The position numbers were made by a program, and so were the translations under genes. Below the pieces are notes generated by a model. It did not search any database. It was not told the DNA's origin and was given only the letters and a program-made list of their open reading frames with translations. Below, piece by piece: positions 41,111-53,139 of a stretch of DNA of 64,000 nucleotides (positions are counted from its first letter, which is position 1; every line of letters starts with the position of its first letter). Source of the stretch: Atopsyche davidsoni (taxonomy: Eukaryota > Arthropoda > Insecta > Trichoptera > Hydrobiosidae); the NCBI GenBank assembly GCA_022113835.1, contig JAILWY010000010.1:13077501-13141500 (forward strand), in the 5' to 3' direction.

Positions 41111-41290
41111 CGCGGTCGTTACAGTGTTAACCAGGGGCGGGTGTTCCGACCCCACCCAGCCCGCTGCTTGACGCATTAAAGCGTGTACGCCACTTTTAAA
41201 AAACACTCGAAGCCCGGGTTCAGATTCGGAAGAGCCGCTTTCGGAATTAAAAAAAGTTTTCGCATCGCGTGAGTGCGGTCGTAAGAGGGT
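41111..41290. promoter_or_regulatory. G+C-rich island
   Basis: Higher G+C (CGCGGTCGTTACAG, then GGGGCGGGTGTTCCGACCCC) beginning just after the 28-bp palindrome. It contains a partial B-box-like GGGTTCAGATTCGG near 41217-41230 but no tRNA body. A 79-codon minus-strand frame crosses it without a recognisable domain. Confidence 0.22.
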
Positions 41291-41941
41291 TGATATATAT
41301 TTTGATATGTTTTTTTATAATTATGTTTTAATTAATATAAAATTTGAGGTTTTTTTCAACCAAATGTGGCGCAGTTTTTTAATTTGATTTTTATTTATCT
41401 CTGCCAACAGACTTGTTCAAAATATTATCTTTATAAATACTTATGTTTTTATTAAATGCTATAAAGTTTCAAGAATTAATGTACTTATAGTTGCCGAATA
41501 TTCAATGGTTTCGTAAAAAAATAGTATTTTTTATGATTTAATATTTGACATGTTTTGATGGTAGATTGTTGTAGCCATAAATCTATAATATAATTTATTT
41601 AAATATATTGAAATTGAGTGTTGCCAACTTATACATAAACTTTCTAGGGGCGGAATACGCATTAAGAATGCACGCGATATTTCTAGTTTCTTCGAAAAAG
41701 AAATAAAAATTAAATGCTGAAAAATTCATTTTAATAGCTTACTAATTTATGTTCTAAAGCAATATTAAAAATACTAGTTTTTGATATAGCATAATACTAC
41801 ACCGAATTTTTAATATAAGTCTATTCACACAGTAACAAATTGAAAACGAAATACTGAATATATTTTTAATTAAAAATAATTTACAGTAAATACACTTGAA
41901 ATAATAATAAACCACATGACTTCTACTGATTTAATGTACTG

Positions 41942-41972
<31 letters not shown>

Positions 41973-43296
41973 TACTCATTTTTGTTTATATTTAGTTACA
42001 GATATGAGTTTGCATTTGCAAAATTTATATCATATGATGGATAGTTAGTTATTCGCAATGTATATTATATGAAACTTCTGAAGCTCAAGTACAAAGGGAT
42101 GTCTTCTCAATTTGCGTTAGGGCAGTAGTGAAATTCGAAATTAATTACCAAATTAACTTTGAAACTTGTAAACCCTGTGGTAATAAGCTGTGCTCTAATT
42201 AAACACACGCGTAATCTAATTATACACGTTTATAATTATATATCTCTATAAACTTTACCACTAATTTGGTTTGTGGGACATAATTATATATTATTTCATA
42301 CGATTGTTTCAATATAAAAAAACAAGCAAATAGTAGTATTTCGCTAAAGAATTTTTCTTGAAGAGGATATCTGTATTGCATAAACTACGGAGGCACCGTC
42401 CTAGTCCGACGATTTGTGTCTGTAGCATGCACATGTTTTTAATATATTTAAAATATTATATATATATATATTGCTTAAAATTGATTTAAAAGGCGTACAA
42501 AGATCAAATCAAATACATACAATTCATTATTAAATGAGATTTCTATTTGAAGCTGACTTGTTGAACTTCAAATATTTTGAAAAATCTTTTAGTGGTCAAA
42601 AAATCTAAAACGTCGTTACAAAAACAAAAACGCTTACAAACAAAACGTGAATTACCCCCTAACCCCCTATTCTTGTTTATTGTTTAAATGGAATTTAAAT
42701 ATGCACTTGGTTTTTGCAATCTAGCTTGCGTCTTATCGACCAATTTTTTGACAGTTGTTATTATCAATAAAACTGACTTTTAATTGTTATCAAAGCTATA
42801 CAATAAATAATCTTTTATGTAAACGTGAACATGGAACTGATTGATGGTCACCCCCCGCCAACCACAACTGACAAGCGACCAATATTATTATTAAATATTT
42901 TATACAAACCCCATTTATCGCCACTCATGACTGAAAAACCGTATATATTTTCTCCGCAAATCTATTCATTTCCATATTTTTTTAAATCATTTTATAACAA
43001 TAAATTTTAAAATATGTTTCACAAAAGGTAAAAACTACAATTGCGTCAAAGTTTGATTCAATTATTACATTGTTTTTGATTTAAAATATCTCATTCTATA
43101 AATTTTGCTTTTTATTAATATGTGCAGAAGTATGGAAAACGATCATTAAATAATAAAAAGTTTTAGTGCGTTAATTTAACTACTTGAAACTGTTGAAATG
43201 AATACCGGGCAATTTATTAAACTTAAAATAGCATCTAGCCTAAAAACATCGTCATTTGTTATTTATATGTTTTTATCAACAATTCGGTATCGTAAC
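41291..43296. other. gene desert with AT tracts
   Basis: (AT)n tracts at 41941-41975 and about 42455-42470. No gene recognised. Confidence 0.5.
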
Positions 43297-43434
43297 TGCT
43301 CGGCCACACTGGCGTCGCGCTACGCTAGGCTTAGGACGTCAGCGGCGTCGCCAGCGTCGTTAGGGGACGCTGTCAGCGCGACGAAACCGCTTGCGTCCGT
43401 TAAGACCGAGATACGGGGAGGAACGATAACATGA
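43297..43434. promoter_or_regulatory. dense CpG-rich patch
   Basis: About 135 bp with many CpG sites (GGCGTCGCGCTACGC, AGCGGCGTCGCCAGCGTCG, GACGCTGTCAGCGCGACG), the most G+C-rich stretch in the window. A plus-strand frame of 78 codons runs through it, rich in alanine, serine and arginine as any such DNA would give. It may be a regulatory island or a fragment of a G+C-rich mobile element. Confidence 0.3.
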
Positions 43435-45200
43435 GGATGTACTATTTCTGACTTAATAAAAAAAAATCACAAACGTTAAAAGACATTTGGCTAGGACATT
43501 GCGAAAGACTCAAAACCAATTCTCTTCGTTATCATCATAAGCGGATTTTTTTTTAAATTATACCAGACATCCGTAAATTAAAAAATATCATTTGATTTTA
43601 AATTAGCGCATTTAGGTAAAAATAATATACATACACAACGTACTGTACAGCCCAAAACACAATTCAAATTTGTTTTGATAAGTTTATGGAATGAAAAAAA
43701 ATGTTGATTTTGAAATTTTTCAATTGCTGTCTGTAAAGGCCAAAATACTCGCAACAAAATGTTTTATGGAAAAATTAGTCCAAAAATTTACAAAAATTGT
43801 AATATAGAATGTACGTTTGTAAGTTAATTATGATTTAGATTCATGAAAAGTAATGAAGATGATTTTTTTAATTAATAGAGCATAAATTTTTTGTTTTTTT
43901 TTTTAAATATTAAAAAAAAAGATAAAACATATATAAAGTTTTTTATATCTTAAAAGTCAACTTATTTTGACCTTAGAATTTTTTTATTTTATATTTTAAT
44001 ATGGAGTTTTGTGTTTTATTCTGAACGTATAGATAGTACATGTTATTTTGTTTTTTTTAATGATGTCTTAATTGTTTTACATCAAAAATGCACTTGTATG
44101 TTTTTTTTAATATGACTACCTCTATAATATAGAGTCACTCCACTAGAGTTTTGCCGGGGAGATGAGAGACACTTTATCCAAGTCTCGAGAGGATAATTAA
44201 GATGGAGTTATGTGACATTAATTTTATAGGTATCGATTAATCATATTTCGGTAATCGAATTTGATATTTTTAGCTGAATAGTTGAGCGCTTAGCTTCCTA
44301 ATGGTCTAAGGAGGTCCATTTAAGCTCTAAATGGACGTAAAATAATAATTGATTTCCAGTAAAATATATGAGACCTAATCTAAGATTAATATACTTATAG
44401 TGGGATGTATGTATGAAAACATGAATAGGGCCATTTAATGATTTTTTTAATACAATAAAATCCCCAACAATACGAATAAGTTAGATTATATGAAATTTAA
44501 AATAAAAATTAAAAAAACGTTTTAATTACAACCAATATAACTATTAACCAATAGTGATGTGAACTCCGGCGTTTGAAATGTGGCTTTACAGTAGAATCCT
44601 TAAATACCATGGGTTGACCGCGGCACAAATGAAAGGATCTTGCACAGAATGCGCAAAGAAAGAAAACCCTTGGCGATAATAAAAAAATATCCTTTTTGGC
44701 CAAATTTTTCAAAACCATAAATATAGCAATCTACAGCTGATGGTCCAAGACAAAAATCGTTACCCATTGTTGATCACAATATAGTTATTAAATTGATTTA
44801 TATATAAATTAATTGATATTATTATCGAAAATCGAAAAATCGAAGGAAGAAAGGGCATTGGATAGAGAAAACTTACGTTGATGCCGAATTTACGCCAGTG
44901 ACTAGAAGTTGGAAGTAAGGTCGAATTGGTGAGACTGGTCCAAGATAGAAATATGTTCGATGAAATGGTCACCAATCTCCTATGAGGAGAGGAACCGGAA
45001 GAAGAAGAAGTTATGTGAAACATATCTTAGAAATAATAAAATTCTTTTCGGACCACCTTATTTTGAAAATGAATATATTATACATGGAGTGAATACGTAA
45101 ATTTAGTGATCAAAATGAAATACCAAATATTGGGTGTCGGTTCAAGGAGAACGGTATATATCAAAGACCAGAGCTGAGAAATTCATTTTTATTTTCTATA
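43435..45200. other. gene desert
   Basis: AT-rich. A 9-bp inverted repeat GTCCATTTA/TAAATGGAC with a 5-base spacer is at 44314-44336. Short minus-strand frames at 44509-44718 and 44760-45023 match nothing. Confidence 0.5.
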
Positions 45201-45203
45201 ATC

Positions 45204-45260
45204 TGCGACAGATGGTAGTGGCCGAAAAGCACGGCCTTCGCTAAAATGGCTTATCGATAG
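45204..45260. promoter_or_regulatory. possible insulator-type site cluster
   Basis: GCGACAGATGGTAGTGGC (45204-45221) resembles the insect CTCF core. About 30 bp on, TATCGATA (45252-45259) is an exact DRE/BEAF-type octamer. Between them is a 5-bp inverted repeat, GGCCG/CGGCC. The motif calls are from memory of consensus sequences. Confidence 0.22.
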
Positions 45261-45552
45261 TTTTTGCAAGAGCAGTCGATTTTTCTTGTATATGGTAGTT
45301 TGAAGTATTTTCTGGATGGCGAATACCTGCAAAATTCTAATGACTTTACCTATCTCAAAAGCTTAAGATAATGTTAATCTCAATCATTTTTACTGAAAAA
45401 AGTTTACTTAGTTGCAAGCATACTTTTCTAAATTATTTTAATTGTTATAAATGTTGAAAAGTATCTAGTTTAGTCGGGACAGCCTGTATAACCAAAATGA
45501 AACGTTTTATTTTAATTTTGTTGAGGGACAAGCCATTTGATCGGTGAAGATC

Positions 45553-45792
45553 CCTTTTTTATAATGATAAATATAACTTTACATTCTTTCTTCACTTCAA
45601 GATTATTATATTTTTTGCATGACTAGTTTCGACCAACAGACTTGGTCATCATCAGATGCATAACTAAACTGAGTTTTGCTATGCATCTGATGATGACCAA
45701 GTCTGTTGGTCGAAATTAGTCATGCAAAAAATATAATAAACTCAAAGTGTAGAAAGAATACAAAGTTATCTTTATCATAATAATAAAAAAAA
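45553..45792. repeat. foldback of two inverted units with hammerhead-like cores
   Basis: Arms of about 110 bp (45553-45662 and 45680-45792) are near-perfect inverted copies around a 17-base spacer. The right arm, read plus, has CTGATGA (45687-45693), a U, a 6-bp hairpin GACCAA-GTCTG-TTGGTC and then GAAA (45712-45715), the order of a hammerhead ribozyme core. The left arm has the same on the minus strand (TCATCAG at 45649-45655, TTTC at 45627-45630). Mismatches between the arms increase outwards. A contiguous stem I is missing, so self-cleavage is doubtful. It may be an inverted pair of ends of a Penelope-like or other retroelement. Confidence 0.8.
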
Positions 45793-45889
45793 TATGTTAT
45801 ACTTATAATATTTTGCAATATATTTACTATTTGAAAAATACTCGTGTCTGTGAAAATATTGAGACGTCCTTACTGTATATCCACCAAAA

Positions 45890-46065
45890 TATTTGGATCC
45901 CATTTAAACTGGATTGATCCACACCCGTGCGTTGACACAGCGGCATTTTATTTAATCGAGATCGACTCTCGCCTCTGGATACCGAGCAGCTCTCGTGTCG
46001 CCCTAATAAGGAGGCGCCGCGACAGTGGCAAGTGAACCGTGAAGCAAATCCGAGGGAGGGGGTGT
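45890..46065. promoter_or_regulatory. G+C-rich island with CTCF-like core
   Basis: Higher-complexity block; AAGGAGGCGCCGCGACAG around 46008-46025 includes AGGAGGCGC (46009-46017), one base from the AGGGGGCGC-type CTCF core. Both strands are open for 63-80 codons but without a recognised protein. Regulatory function is inferred. Confidence 0.25.
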
Positions 46066-46927
46066 ACAACCTCGTACATTATTTCAAACGTTTCACTTTA
46101 TAATATTTAAGTATAGATTATATTTGTAGCGATTTCAGCATTTTAGTTACTGCTTCTTTACTGAATAAACGAGTAGATTGATTATAATATTTTTGAAATG
46201 CTCTATTTGGATGTGAATAGTCATTACATCTCAGATTAACCGAATATACTTTTTAGAGTAACGGTTTATAAAAGAAATTATATTTAACAGTTTATGAAGA
46301 TTTTAACGGTTTCACAGTTTTTAGTTTTAAAAACCTAGGCGATGTGACATTGAAACTTAGTTAAGACAAATTCATTCATCTCACGCTGAACGCAGTGAGA
46401 TAAATGTTTGACTAAATCTCAATATGGAATTCATAAAAATCTAAAATTTACCATTAAATTTATGTTATTCGTTTAATATTTATTGAATTTTCAAAATAAT
46501 TGTATATTATTATTCGAAATATGCAAAACAATTTCTTATTTATTATAATTTTATAAAGGGCTGATGTAGTTACATGGCCTACTTTTATTTTCCTTCTTAT
46601 ATAAAAGAGAATAATATAAATGAATTTAATTACAAATGTCGGCATAAAACACACTGTCTATTTCGTTATGTCTATCTATCTGGAGGAGCGTTTGAATAAT
46701 GACTGAGTTCTCTCTTCCAGGGTACTCCGCCGATGTTTATTATCGTTTCATGTAATTTGGGAAAGTTTTTACTGTCGTCGTTATGGCAACGACAGTGGAG
46801 GGACTTAAATACAGCAAATCATTATCCCCGTTATATTTTATGTGGATACGTAAATTCGATTTATATTTGATAATATAGGAACTCTAGCTTTCAGTGCTCC
46901 AGTACAAAAAAAATATGGGAAAATTAC
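46066..46927. other. gene-free spacer with one RFX-like motif
   Basis: No gene. The minus strand of 46777-46790 reads GTTGCCATAACGAC, which fits the 14-bp X-box consensus bound by RFX factors. It sits inside an inverted repeat whose outer arms, ACTGTCGT and ACGACAGT, are at 46771-46796. Confidence 0.4.
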
Positions 46928-46931
46928 TTAA

Positions 46932-46944
46932 CCCTTAACTGCAT
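46932..46944 (+). repeat. piggyBac terminal inverted repeat (3' of transposase)
   Basis: CCCTTAACTGCAT directly inside the TTAA duplication. It matches the opposite end perfectly. Confidence 0.95.
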
Positions 46945-47400
46945 GATTTTTTATTTTTTCGTGAAAAAAATCATAGAGTTAAGAAATGATGTGTTATTTC
47001 AGGGAAAAATAATTAAAAAAATATTTTGTTTATTTTTCATATGTTTTATAAGAAAAAATAAGAGTGCTACATATCGGTCACATTAAGTAATGGTAGATAC
47101 ATTCATTTTATGTACACAACGTAGCAATTGACTAACGAATGACTTTTAATTATCGAAATAAAAGAGTGGTAGGTCTTAAATAGATCTTTATTTTATCTGT
47201 GGCAAAAATTACATAGAAATTCACAAAAAGAATTTATTAATTTATTTATTTGAATACCTCCCAAAAGGGGTAATCTCGATATAAATAGAAAAAAAATGAA
47301 AATTGAATTTAGGAAAAAAAAATTAAGATAAAATGGTAGTCAATTGTTCAGAATGCAAATAAGGACATGCAGTGCAAGGATGAATTAAAATACGATACAA

Positions 47401-48238
47401 TTATTCGTGGAATTTTATGAAGCAGTTCTTCTTATTTGTCAGAGGTGCTCTCTGCTCTAACTGCACTTAATACGAGATACACCGGTGCACTTTGGATATT
47501 TGCACCTCTGTCTGATCTCATGTATTGGCCAATGGACAAACTCATCAGTCCTGTCGTGGCACATATTTGTTAGTCAACTAATAAATTTGGTTTTTTGGGA
47601 ATGTTTGAAAATTTGATATTTAGTGCCTCGATTATAGGTCTAATTTTGTGTAATTTGCCGTATTTTTCATGATCTTTGTCAACAATAGCGAAATTATCAT
47701 TGAAATGGATAGTTGATTTTATTGATTCAATTTTGTTAATAGACATGGCCGAGATTATATTTTCTACACCGATATCAGGCCGCCAGTATGATCTCGTATA
47801 AGGCAATGGTACCACCGCCATGTATTGCAAAATTCCCAGGAATCTTCTGATATAAGTATTCGTTTTGTTTGTTAATGTTCCATATAAATTAATTTGTTCG
47901 CATCTAAAGGAAATGAGATCTTCATCGATAAAATACTTGAAGAAATCCAATGGAGCCGTCATTTTGATCATTTCATCTGCCAACTTTGAAGATCCTTTGA
48001 AATTCATCGAATCTTCATCAAATTTTATATTCTTTTTTGCCCATAAAATCCTGTTGTTACTTATCTCTTTAGAATGAATTTTCAATGCTGGTTCAGGTTT
48101 TGGTTCAGGTTCTGGTTAAGCTTTAGAGCTTTGAATGACAGAACCCTCTTCATCATCAAAACTGTCGTCACTATCATCCCAATTTTCCATGATTTCCAAT
48201 ATTTTCTTTTCGAACAATCGTTGGTTTTTTTAATTCAT
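47401..48238 (-). pseudogene. piggyBac transposase pseudogene, catalytic core deleted
   Basis: A likely original ATG is at 48236-48238, but the third codon is TAA (48230-48232). The frame then runs through an acidic stretch (ENWDDSDDSFDDEEG), typical of piggyBac N-termini, to a second TAA (48116-48118) and a proline/glutamate repeat. It then continues 171 codons (48085-47570) with the N-terminal domain, including FFKYFIDEDLI, RRFLGILQYMAVVPLP and SYWRPDIG. After a KIRPIIEALNIKFSNIP motif the frame passes straight into a region resembling the C-terminus (DRTDEFVHWPI), so about 200 residues with the catalytic aspartates are missing. The cysteine-rich finger RCKYPKC (about 47490-47510) and the last residues KKNCFIKFHE follow, the latter after a frameshift. 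Not functional. Confidence 0.9.
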
Positions 48239-48721
48239 TCTAAAAATATACGATAAAAATGTAAAAAAAAATCAATGGAACGTATAAAATGTCAAAAATA
48301 GTAATTCAGTCACACTATATAAATAATATATTAGGTACTACAAAAACATAATGTGACCTATTTGTTACATAAAGAAAAATAACCATATCTCATAAAATAC
48401 AAAAAAAAAACTAAATAGTAATAATGGATTATGAAAATAACTTACTTTTAAATGTTAAAATATTTTTTTCAAGTAGAAAAAAGATCTCCAATAATGTGTT
48501 TCACTAGTTTATAAATCGCGTTTTCACTCAACCGCCAAAAATTGGCAAATGGCTTCTTCTAATATGGATTGTGTCTATTCTAGTGCTGTTAGTGGTAAAA
48601 AGTTGAACTAAATTACTTCGACAGATACATATTAACCGTTACAAAACGAAATAGTTGATACCATGAGTTTTTATGGGGCTTAAAAAAAAGGTTTTATGGT
48701 TTGTCACCGTTCTGTTGTGAG

Positions 48722-48734
48722 ATGCAGTTAAGGG
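48722..48734 (-). repeat. piggyBac terminal inverted repeat (5' of transposase)
   Basis: ATGCAGTTAAGGG, complement of the other end, followed by the TTAA duplication. About 480 bp separate it from the transposase start and should hold the original promoter. Confidence 0.95.
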
Positions 48735-48738
48735 TTAA

Positions 48739-51529
48739 TTACATTCATAAAAATCTTTTCAAGTATGCATAATATGCTATTAGAATATAGCTAAAAATTA
48801 AGTATTGAATGATTTGGAAATCGTTAATTGAACGAAAACCATTAATACTTGAATTAAATCAAATCTGATAACAAATGCATGGATGTTTTACAGAATTGAG
48901 TCCGAACGTAATTAAATTTATTATAAACGCAAAAAAAAAGTTAAAAGTGAACGCATTATTTATAGGCTTATTTATATAGCCTTAATCATTTCAAAAAAAT
49001 ATGGATGCTTAAATCGGAACCTCTACCCGTTTAAAGCAAGGAATTCCGGCGTAAACACGAAAACATTGCAAAAATTAACGAATTTTTAATTTAAATTGTT
49101 TGTTTTAATGGGAAAAAAATTATTTCAGAGAGAAAATCTCTGGGATTTGTCAGGTTTATTAAATGTTTAACACTAAAACAAGTCGCCTGGTATTTTCGTT
49201 CTAAAATTTCGTTGCCGGCTATTGTGGGAAAACTAACTTGTTTGTTCACGCTACTCTGATTACGGAATTTCGCACATTACATCATTAAAACTAGAAGGAT
49301 TTTATAAACATTCTACAATTGTTATTTGTGTGGTTCCTATTTAAAATAGCCAAGGAAAATTATACATATATTTTATAAAATATTCAAATATCATTAACAG
49401 TCGGGTGTTGAAATGTTATTGCAAAATTTGAAAGTTCGGCATTGTATATCGTTTTGATATTGTATTATTGATATTTCATACTGAATCTAATCTTCAACAT
49501 TATAATAAAGAACAGTTATAAATTTCAACAAGATTAAATTTTAATTTGTTGTTCTGGTTGTTTTTATAGAAAAACAAACCATAAATATATTACAAAATTG
49601 TCGCTAAAACAAAATTTTATGAAACATTTGTAATTGTACATTGGGGACCCTAAACAGAGTTATCAAATTACAACAATTTATTACAAAATTATATATTATC
49701 TTTGTATCATTCAAAAGTAGAGGGCTAGTGGGATATTTTTAATTAAGTTTTTTCATGTTATGAAACAAATCGTTACAAGTAATTATTGCAGTGAGCACGA
49801 AATAATGACTCAAATTATTACCATTTTACACTTGTCTCATTTTCAAGTAACGTAATTTTCATGCTTAGGTGTGTTTTTATGAGATTCCATACAAAGTATT
49901 GTAAAGAGTTATATGCTTTATACATTAAAACGAATCGTTAATATTAAAAATATAATTCAGTTTTATTAATTATGTATTAAATTTATTTTGGGAACATGAA
50001 TAGCCGTCATCAAACGGTTTAACCCGGTTGTTTGTATAACACAAAAATAAAACGAAAAAATATATGTAGAAACATAACAATCAACTCTTTTTTAATGGAT
50101 AAGTTTAGGAAGCACAAGTATTATAGAGCAGTAGAAGGCTTTCACAGTTACAGTGCGGTTTCCGGAACAACGTTTTTCAATTAACCTTTATATTATAGTT
50201 TTTCAGGGGAAAATACATCCGTTTCCGCTAGGACTAGGATTTCGTCCCGCAATTAACGAGTTTTGGAGAACGGATAGTGCTTTTTTAGTGGAAATAAAGT
50301 TTTGATTTAGTTTGGTGGTAAAGAAAGGACAGTGATGTGTTTGCATTATTGAAACTAACGAATAAAAAGAAAAACCAATGTAATAAATTTTATAAAATCA
50401 AAAAAAGATTTCAATATATTCAAGAATTCAAAAAAAGTAGTATATCAGAAAATCAAATGAGTAGAAATTTTTTGGTTGTTAAGACTATTTAATATGTAAT
50501 TCGAGTGTCGGTGTAGAACTAGAATGCATGAAAGCTTTTTCTTATCTAAAAATTCCTAGTTATTATTCAGGAAGATTGTAAATTAGATATTGGTTATTTT
50601 TCGTCTGCCTTTATTCTACTTTAAAAAGAGTCAAAAATTAGCCTTATCTAAAAAAAAAAAACTTTTTAAGAAAAGATTTTTTTATGTTAAAAGATTTTCC
50701 TGCGTAAAAGAATTTATTATTCTAGAATAAAAAATAAGAGAATTAAAATATACATTAACACCTATCTCGAATTTGTGTAGAGATTTAAGATTTTGACTTG
50801 AATAATTAAACATTTCAATACTTGTGTAACCTTTATATGAATATTTTAATTTAAAAAATTAAATCTGGTATTGTGGTAAGCAATCATCATAATAGTTGTA
50901 ATGTGTTAAAAATGTATTTATTTAATTAAGAACAGAACCTTTTTTATTGGGGTTGGTGTAATTTTCAATTTTTTTTAATATAACAATTCATTATAAGATA
51001 GCTCCTATGTTGTTAGCTGTACAGTATTCAGTAGACAAGAATCTAATTCGAATAAAAATATTTTTTAGTTTTTATAAAATTTGGCTCACTTTGTTACTGG
51101 AAATATGCTTTAGCGCTTTATATTCGCATCAACAAATCGCGTCGTCATATTTTTTGGATAAGTCGGTAAAATCTCATTTAAAACAATACAAAATATGAAA
51201 CTTTGAAGCTATTTTATCAACAAAAAAAAACAACCTTTGATTATTTGATTTTGAAAAACAATATTATTCATATTTTATTTTGAAATATTAAAGCTCCACA
51301 AAATGATTATGTTGCGTGAATGTAAAACTTAAGATATTTTTGGTCTACAAATATCAAATCGTACTATAAATGAAAGTGAGCATCATTCAAAATTAAATTT
51401 GAGAATTTTTGATTTCACTAGTAATGATTAAATAGTTAGTAGCATTTGGCAAAACGCACGTCGATTCGTTTAATTCCCAATAAGTTCGAGAAGTATTCCC
51501 TGCATAATCCAACCACTACTTATAGGTTC
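48739..51529. other. gene desert
   Basis: No gene. Modestly G+C-richer patches are at 49190-49270 and 50140-50290. The rest is AT-rich. Confidence 0.5.
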
Positions 51530-51765
51530 GAATCTGCTCACTTAAAATTTCGCTTACCCTCCGCCGCCGGTCACTTGACAATCGCCACGTGTCCGCACTT
51601 AACCCTTCGGAGACTAGGCCGGTGTTTTTTGTCGCTGTTTGCTACCAAAACAAAGCGCCCTTAAGCCGGATTATGCTAAGTGCGCCGACCCGCGCGCTCA
51701 CTCTCTGAAAAATGAACCCCACCTCCGGCACGAGATAACGTTTTTGGTTATTCGCGATCGGAAAA
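51530..51765. promoter_or_regulatory. G+C-richer island
   Basis: Block of higher complexity (CTCCGCCGCCGGTCACTTG, GTGCGCCGACCCGCGCGCTC). Plus-strand frames of 72 and 104 codons overlap it in different frames, with no known domain. A B-box-like GGTTCGAATCT (51525-51535) sits at its left edge without a tRNA body. It is a possible regulatory element. Confidence 0.23.
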
Positions 51766-53139
51766 ACAGTACAGCACATTTTTATTCATGCTTAAATTAT
51801 ATATATTTTCATTCTATATGCTTTTACTACTCATCACTTTCTTATAATATCAGACCTGTCACATTTACTGGGAATTCCTGTACTGCCTATATTCACAACA
51901 ACCTAGTATTTTTATTATTTCTTCTAAAATACAGTCTAAGTCTTGTTTCATAGATGAAGTACTTTTTTTACTATTTGTGATTGTATTGTTAAACAAATAT
52001 ATGAAGGAACGAAAAAAATATATATAATAGAAAAATTATAGAAAATTATTATTATAGAAAAACCGAACTGGTATAAATAAAAAAATAAATAACAATTATT
52101 TTGAAAAAATACACTTTAATTCACAAAAAATCAATTAATTTTTTTCCGTATCGAAATTCAACAAAACCGTGATATTTTTGCAGATATTTCTTTACCAGAC
52201 TCTATACGTTGTTCAACTTACAGGCATAATTTTTAGAATCCAATTTCAAGCGAGTGAGGTAAAAAAATATATATATTTTGAAAACTCATTTCTAATTTTA
52301 TTCACCTTTGTTGTTTGTTCATAAAAAAAGACGAAAAAGCCGTTTGATACAACTCCAAAAAATAATGTAAATGCCGGCAAATTCAATTAAATACAATGTA
52401 AACAATAACAGGTTATGCCGAAATCACTTACATTTTAAACAATGTGTTTTTTTATTTTTAAAACGTACGTTTGATGTGTATTTATTAAAATAAAAATTGT
52501 AAATTTGTATAAATTATTAAACAAAAGAAATTGTTTGTCAAGTCGAACAAAATATAGCACAAATTCAAATGAAAACGTTAATTGAAAAAAATTCAAACCT
52601 TATCATTTAAAGTAGTTAATGAAAAATAATACTTTATGAAATAAACAGATGTTAGTTAGGCACAAGCTTTGGCAGCCGGAGACATACATACTCATAGAAT
52701 TTAAGCACAAAAGATCAACCACCCTTTCATAAAGATTTGAAGATCTAAGGTGGAGAAATGGACTAATTGAAAATTGAATAGTGGCATTTACAGCAGTCAA
52801 AATGTCGCGAACTCACGACATGTTGACTATCACTTTTGATAACTATCTTGGTTTTATAAATTGGTGTACATAAAAGCGTTTCTGTCACGTTTTGTATTTA
52901 ATCAGTTTGTGAATGATCTAAGACTCACTTAAACGTTCTTGATATTGTAATAAGTAAATGACTACAAAAGTCAGCGGTTCAATTTAAAATAGATTTCAAT
53001 GTTAACCATTAAAAAGTACTTTTAACTATTATCTATTTTTGCTGATAAAAATTACTAAAATATTCTGTAAGTCGCTATTTTTTACTGCTTCCATTTCAAA
53101 TATACTTGAATACATACAATTCGCTGTAAATGGGTACAT
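51766..53139. other. gene desert
   Basis: AT-rich; nothing recognised. Confidence 0.5.

Larger units (their letters stand above)
46928..48738 (-). mobile_element. internally deleted piggyBac-family element
   Basis: TTAA target duplications (46928-46931 and 48735-48738) flank a 1,803-bp element whose ends are perfect 13-bp inverted repeats: CCCTTAACTGCAT at 46932-46944 and its complement at 48722-48734. TTAA duplications with CCC...GGG ends are the signature of the piggyBac superfamily. Inside, on the minus strand, lies a broken transposase with an intact N-terminal domain frame and a C-terminal zinc-finger remnant but no catalytic core. At 1.8 kb it is shorter than the usual 2.3-2.6 kb autonomous element, fitting a deletion of some hundreds of bases near 47.57 kb. 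Confidence 0.95.

Noticed and set aside
45627..45715. A complete self-cleaving hammerhead formed across the two arms
   Set aside because: Stem II and a stem III can be drawn, but stem I is not contiguous with the core, and the full-length foldback duplex would be strongly favoured.
47865..48077. 70-codon plus-strand frame
   Set aside because: Antisense shadow of the piggyBac transposase remnant.
51525..51535. B-box-like GGTTCGAATCT
   Set aside because: No D-arm, anticodon arm or acceptor stem can be drawn around it.
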